A DNA stretch of 64,000 nucleotides, taken from positions 16,916,501-16,980,500 of the forward strand of contig JAULJL010000011.1 of the NCBI GenBank assembly GCA_030761205.1, written 5' to 3'. Under the pieces are notes generated by a model. That model ran no database searches and was not told where the DNA came from. It was given only the letters and a program-made list of their open reading frames with translations. The position numbers were made by a program, and so were the translations under genes. This DNA is from Fremontodendron californicum. Taxonomy: Eukaryota > Streptophyta > Magnoliopsida > Malvales > Malvaceae. This document shows positions 59,256 to 64,000 of this stretch, one piece after another (the first letter of the stretch is position 1; every line of letters begins with the position of its first letter).

Positions 59256-60239
59256 ATGGAAGGTCAGAGTGTCTCAGTGGTCGAGAAGCATTTAGAGGTT
59301 AGGAAATAGTCCGAAAAAGGTCAGCAGGATAATGGGGATTGTTTGGAAATGGAATATGTGTCAGTATTGCCAGCCGAAGTTGATCTTACTATCAAGCAAA
59401 ATGATCTCCAGGAATTGATGGATATATGGAATCAATGGAACATATCAGAAAAAAAGCCTTCACTCAGACTTATGGGGACATAGCACTGTTAGTTCAGGTT
59501 AAGGTCAGTGGTGAGGTAATCCGGGCTGTGGTGCAATTTTGGAATCCCGCTTATCGGTGTTTTACTTCAACCGAGAGGATATGATTCCAACCTTAGAGGA
59601 ATATTCAACCCTACTGTATATTGAGAACGTTATTCCCAATCGTATTTATTTGAAGGATACAAAGATGCCGGGTTTCAAGAAAAAAGTGTCTAAGATTCTA
59701 GGAGTGGAAAGAAATTGGGCCGAAAGCCATGTTGTCCATAAAAAGGGGTAAGTCATTGTATCTCATGGGATTTTTGCGGACCTTAATCCACAGCCATTCA
59801 AATAAGGAGACAGTTAGAAATATTTTTGCTTTGGCTATCTATGGTTTAGTTATTTTCCCAAAGACATTAGGATATGTGGATATGGAGATCTTCGATATTT
59901 TTGAGAGGCTTGAGCAGAGGATAAACCCAGCCTCGACAATCATAGCAGAAATAATCCGATCTTTGAATTTCTGTAGACGGGAAGGGAAAGGGTGTTTTAT
60001 AGGTTGTATATAGCTTCTTTATATATGGGTTCAGAGCCATTTTTGTAAACAGAAGAATTTCCCTCTTCGCTCATATTGGAAGTCTTTTGTACAAATTGGT
60101 GACTTTATTAAGAGGGATTGGTCTGAAAATAGGACTTAGGAACAATGGATCAACATATTCTGGAATATCAGGGCTGAGATCATAATTTGGAGTGCTCCAT
60201 GGATATCTCTTATGCCGACATTGTACAAGTGTGGAGATA
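59256..60239 (+). pseudogene. ORF1-like (DUF7745-type) retrotransposon protein, broken
   Basis: From an ATG at 59256, with one TAG and at least two frame shifts, conceptual pieces show YGDIALLVQVKV, VVQFWNPAYRCFT, then DMIPTLEEYSTLLYIE, a block with IFALAIYGLVIFPKTLGYVD, and finally IIWSAPWISLMPTLYKCGD. From memory this series (FWDP-YRCFTF, D-PTLEEY, then W-APW and LY-CGD) is the signature of the plant protein family catalogued as DUF7745, common in Tat/Ogre-like elements and host relatives. Its function is unknown. It lies upstream of gag as ORF1 does in Ogre. The usual C-terminal coiled-coil part is missing after 60239. Confidence 0.75.
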
Positions 60240-61334
60240 AATCTTAGGATTGAATTGAAACCCTCCTTCTGATTAGGATTGAACTTCTTCTAGGTTAATA
60301 TTAAGCTAATAAATATAGGAAATACTTTTGGATTAGGATATGGCTTCAGATCAAACAAACCAGATCAATCTAAAATTCTTTTAGTTTTTCCTATAAAAAT
60401 AATCTTGAGAATCGGTAGAAAAGGGGAGGATTTACAACATTAAATGTAATATACAGAAAAGAGTGAATCACAGACGGGCAGAAAAAAATACAGTAAGCTT
60501 TGGGTAACGAGTCTTGGAGAGTCTTTGAGATTGGTGTTCGAATTTATTCTGAGGGTTTGATCAGCAAAAAGAAAACAACTAGGAGCCGATTTTGATAGAA
60601 GGGTTGGCGGATAAAAGGGGAGCTACACTGTTAGGGGGAGGAAGGAGAAGACAAAATTTAGAGGAGAAGAAAATAAGGAGAGCTATCAGGTGAGAAAAAA
60701 TTAAAAGGGTTAAGAAGGGATATTTCCAGACGACGATGGTGAGCAGATTGCGGGTCTAACAGTGGCTGCTGACTTTGGGGCAGAGAAGAGGGGAATTCAT
60801 ATCGGAAGCCATATAAGAAACTGAGAAAGCGATGCGCTCGATGCAGCTTCCATAAGCTTGTAGGCTCATGTTATTCTCTCCAATTGAGGTCAGAAGACTT
60901 TGAATTCTGTCTGCTCCAAATCTACTACCATCATCACAAAAACTCCCTCAAGCTCCGAGATCAAGCTGAGAAAGCCAAGAAAGACGGGACGAGGAAGGTG
61001 GGGAAAGTGTCGAATTTATTGTTGGATTCTGTGAATGAATGCCAAGTTAAAGCCAAGTGATGATGTGGTTCAATCTTCCATTAATTAATCAAAGCCTTTT
61101 ATGCTCATGATGAATCTTGGGTAAGGAGACCAAGGCTGCTTTTTTTGGGCTCCACAGATCAATATCCAACACACAAAATCCTTTGTATTTGAATTGTTTT
61201 TACCCAACAAGCATACTAAGCTAAGGTATATTTTGAGAAAATATTTGAGATATTCAAATAATCTTCTGGGTGTATTAAAGTAGCTGAAATTAATTGATGC
61301 CTGAAATGAGTGACAACAATTCACCACCTGTGAT
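60240..61334. other. Unexplained 1.1-kb block inside E3
   Basis: Compositionally different from its surroundings, with less A/T than the LTRs, between the broken ORF1 end and the next retroelement-like piece. A TATA-like CCTATAAAAATAA lies at about 60390. A stretch near 60800-61060 can be read as a short Cys/Lys-rich peptide (RCARCSFHKLVGSCYS), but I recognise no family. It may be captured host DNA, a different insertion, or the divergent end of ORF1. Confidence 0.4.
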
Positions 61335-61740
61335 ATGGATTCGGAAGATACTTGTACCGAGGTTTACAATCTTTTGAAGAACACTAATATTGAGGACGAT
61401 AAGAATATGTTTAGGTTTATTTTTATTATTTATTTAGATAAGCATGTTTAGGTTTAGGTTTAGGTTTATTTTTATTATTTATTTTTTTAGATGAAGTATG
61501 ATTATATTTTATTTTTAGAAGTATGATTATATTATTTTATTTTTAGAAAAACATGATTAGGTTATTTATTTTTATTTTTAGAAGCATGATTATTTTTTTA
61601 TTTTATTTTTAGAAGTATGATTGGGTTTCCATTTTTATTTTTACTTTATTAGATTTTTGCATGATTAAACTTAATATAATTTTATTTTTATTTTATTTTA
61701 GATTAGAATAGATTAGTTGGCATGATTAGGAAATTAATTA
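61335..61740. repeat. A/T-rich degenerate repeats
   Basis: Starts with about 85 bp that could be the coding tail of an acidic protein (MDSEDTCTEVYNLLKN), then about 300 bp of TTTATTTTTAGAAGTATGATT-type units of roughly 35-45 bp. No gene. Confidence 0.6.
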
Positions 61741-62011
61741 AGACCATTTAAAGACCATTTAGGATGACATGTGATTAACATGGTACTATCTTTAGATAGA
61801 CGTTGTAGGGGTGCTAATCCTTCCTCACACGTAACCGTACTCCCAAACTCAGTTCTGATAAGTAGACCAGAACTTATTATTTTTAAGGTGCCTTAGTCAT
61901 ATTTAGGATTACTTTAAGGATGATAGATTCATATAGGTGACTAATCACACCTAGATTAGATGATTAGTGGCGACTCCATGTTTGTGTCTAGCATGCTGAA
62001 TTCGTATTTGG
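61741..62011 (+). mobile_element. U5-like fragment of a different LTR family
   Basis: Shares only the core words with the other LTRs: ACATGTGATTAACATGGTAC, GGGGTGCTAATCCTTCC followed by ACACGTAACCG (61808-61837), CACACCTAGATTAGATGATT and the PBS-like TGGCGACTCC (61968-61977), ending GTTATGACA. Between these words the sequence differs. No PBS follows, so it is a fragment, not a functional LTR end. Confidence 0.7.
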
Positions 62012-62039
62012 CACGTTATGACAATATATTTTTTTTGTT

Positions 62040-62290
62040 TGTTCATTCGTACATTTATTCATGGTTATAATCATTCATTTGTTTTTTAAGCTTATTCTTT
62101 CATATTCATATACTTAATCATTTATTTAATTTATTTGTTTATTCATTTATTCTTTCATATTCATATACTCAGTCATTTATTTATTTTATTTGTTCATTCA
62201 TTTATTCTTTCATATTCATATAATTGGTCATTTATTCATTCATTCATTTTATTTATTCATTCATATTTAGTCATTCATTCATTTTTGATA
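62040..62290. repeat. ATTCATTT-type simple repeats in E3 leader
   Basis: TTCATTTATTCTTTCATATT and related words, period about 50-60 bp in places. Matches the character, not the exact sequence, of the AT-rich leader repeats in E1 and E2. Confidence 0.7.
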
Positions 62291-62427
62291 AAACATAAAA
62301 AAAATGTGTCAAATAAATTCTAATCCATGTTTTTAAAAAAAAAAATAAAACTTAAGGTAAAATTGGGCGCACTTCAAAAGAAACGGATTTCCGACACCAC
62401 TACAACACTAGATCTCAAGCTAGAATC

Positions 62428-64000
62428 ATGGAGAATGATCACCTTGCTCGTATTGAGAGGATGGAACGGGTTCAAAGGGAACTACAGGAACAATTGATTA
62501 AGTCTTAGGAGGAATCAAGAGAACAAATGGCTAAACTTATGGAAATGATGAACGCCATGATGAAACAAAAAGGGCCGAGGGAGAATTTGGTCACAGGAAA
62601 AAGGGTGGTAAATGAGGAGGATCAACCTAAAATCGTGCAGCTAAATGGCCAAGCATCTTAGCATGTGGGAAATGAGCAGCCAACTGCGGCAGCCTCCTAT
62701 GTTTATATCCAACTAGTGGCTGAAGCACAAAATTATGCTCATGGAAAAGGTAACATTGGGGCTGATCCAAGTGATACTATTGATGTTCCAAACTTTGAGG
62801 AACTAGTTGAGAAAAAAAAGGCAAGGTTGGCTGAGTTGAAAAAGATAGAAACTGTAGAATCTCAGAAGAAATATCAGTTGCTGGAAGAGAGATTAAGAGC
62901 AATAGAGGGGGCAAAGTTATTTGGCAGTCTGGATGCCAAAGAGATGAGCTTAGTACATGGCTTGGTGATTCCTCCCAAGTTTAAAGTACCTGATTTTGAG
63001 ATATACGACGGAACTACCAACCCGTTAGCTCACCTGACTATGAACTATCGAAAGATGACCGGACATGATGAAGATGAAAAATTGCTTATCCACTATTTTC
63101 AAGATAACTTGACAGGGTCTGCAACTTGGTGGTATAACTAGCTTACCCGTACTAAGATCCTTTCCTGGATGGATCTAGCTAGAGCTTTCATGGAATAATA
63201 CAAACATGTGACGGACATGGTACCTCACCGTCTAACTCTGCAAAACATGGAAAAGAAAGCTACTGAAATCTTTAAAGAATACTCTCAGAGATGGAGAGAT
63301 CTGGCTACACAAGTACAACCATCTTTGACCAACAAGGAAACTATAGTGCTTTTCATCAATACCTTGAAAGCACTGTATTATGATAAATTGGTGGGGAATG
63401 CCACCAAGGACTTTGTAGATATGGTGATATCAGGAGAGATGATAGAGTCGGCCATTAAGAATGGGAAAATGGAAGGGGGTGAGTCTGTTACTCAGAAGAA
63501 GGTATTCCCTGCTAAGAAGAAAGAGGAAACCCACGCAGTTAGCTTCAACCAATATCCCTATGCACCTCTTACACCATATACACCTCCCAGGCCTTATGCT
63601 CCTCCTTCATTCTGTGCACCTCCTACACCCTACACACCTTACTCGGGGTATAATCCTTACTACCCCAATGTGAACCACCTTACTCAAAACCCATTCCCTT
63701 ATACCAATATACCACAACAGCCATTTCCAACTGGCGTGTCCCCACAGATAAACCTTCCCCGAAACATTGTCCCAAACACCCAGAATACCGTGCATAATGA
63801 CCAACGTTCACCAAGGAATGATAAAAAACCCTCATTTGACCCGATTCCTACCACTTATGGTAAGCTATATCCCAAACTGTTGTAGGGACAACTTGTTGCA
63901 CCCGTATACCTCAAACCTCTGACACTGCCATACCCAAGGTGGTATAACGCAAATACTAACAGCACGTATCACGCGAGATTCAAAGACATTCGACTGAGGA
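62428..64000 (+). pseudogene. gag: E3 gag with in-frame stops (continues past the window)
   Basis: The reading frame from the ATG at 62428 stays in phase to at least 63885, giving a Retrotrans_gag protein like that of E2: N-terminal coil (MENDHLARIERMERVQREL), core with PPKFKVPDFEIYDGTTNP and WMDLARAF, Pro/Tyr-rich linker (63541-63740) and the start of the knuckle region near 63960. Stops stand at 62506, 62659, 63139, 63196 and 63883. At four of these the E2 Gag or ORF A has Gln in the aligned place; the fifth (62659) lies in the variable linker. A frame shift then falls inside the knuckle near 63965-63985. The local context GCTAGAATCATGG matches the E1 start context. Confidence 0.88.

Larger units (their letters stand above)
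52879..64000 (+). mobile_element. E3, LTR retrotransposon with ORF1-like and gag relics (runs off the right edge)
   Basis: Plus orientation: 5' LTR, PBS, leader module, ORF1-like pseudogene, unexplained block, U5-like fragment of another LTR family, gag with stops. Unlike E1 and E2 it has an ORF1 relative. Whether it carried pol cannot be seen from this window. It may be chimeric (see findings). Confidence 0.85.

Noticed and set aside
61441..61475. Telomere-like GTTTAGGTTTAGGTTTAGG
   Set aside because: The unit is TTTAGG, not the plant telomere TTTAGGG, with only about three copies within a wider TTTATTTTTAG region.

Overview
This window is plant nuclear DNA made almost entirely of one superfamily of very large LTR retrotransposons. 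No ordinary host gene, rRNA, tRNA gene or CRISPR array could be supported. The PBS (complementary to the 3' end of tRNA-Arg), the LTRs of about 4.6-5.6 kb, the Gag type and the tandem repeats between gag and the polypurine tract all point to the Tat/Ogre branch of Ty3/gypsy. From memory, the Gag and ORF1-like sequences resemble those of dicots such as cotton relatives; the species cannot be fixed.

The layout is a nest that can be unpicked from TG...CA ends and 5-bp target-site duplications (TSDs). Element E1 (+ strand) runs from beyond the left edge to 51614. It has a 5' LTR remnant (7183-7647), a decayed PBS (7651-7668), a broken gag (10482-12850), a long 3' UTR with minisatellites, a PPT (17251-17266) and a split 3' LTR (17267-21054 and 50623-51614). 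An antisense LTR, S0 (1-1193 and 6167-7182), sits in its 5' LTR and is itself interrupted by solo LTR S1 (1194-6161, TSD GAAGT). The 3' LTR of E1 is interrupted by solo LTR S3 (21055-50617, TSD ATGTC), which holds solo LTR S2 (23003-28650, TSD GGCCT) and a complete element E2 (30083-48578, - strand, TSD AGGAC).

E2 is the centrepiece. It is 18.5 kb long with 4.6-kb LTRs that differ by about seven substitutions and one 1-bp indel by eye. It has a perfect 18-nt PBS, an intact 471-codon gag and a second intact 316-codon Gag-like ORF without the capsid core. I could find no protease, RT, RNase H or integrase. E1 has the same gag-only plan, so this looks like a family of giant non-autonomous elements (TR-GAG/LARD-like), recently mobile and presumably driven in trans.

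From 51615 to 52878 is non-coding sequence with a 1-kb array of a 20-bp unit. A third element, E3 (+ strand), begins at 52879 and runs off the right edge. It has a 5.4-kb 5' LTR, a PBS with one mismatch, a broken upstream ORF resembling the DUF7745-type ORF1, an unexplained block, a U5-like piece of a different LTR family, and a gag with several in-frame stops. Because it carries ORF1, it may belong to the autonomous partner lineage; its pol region, if any, lies beyond 64000.
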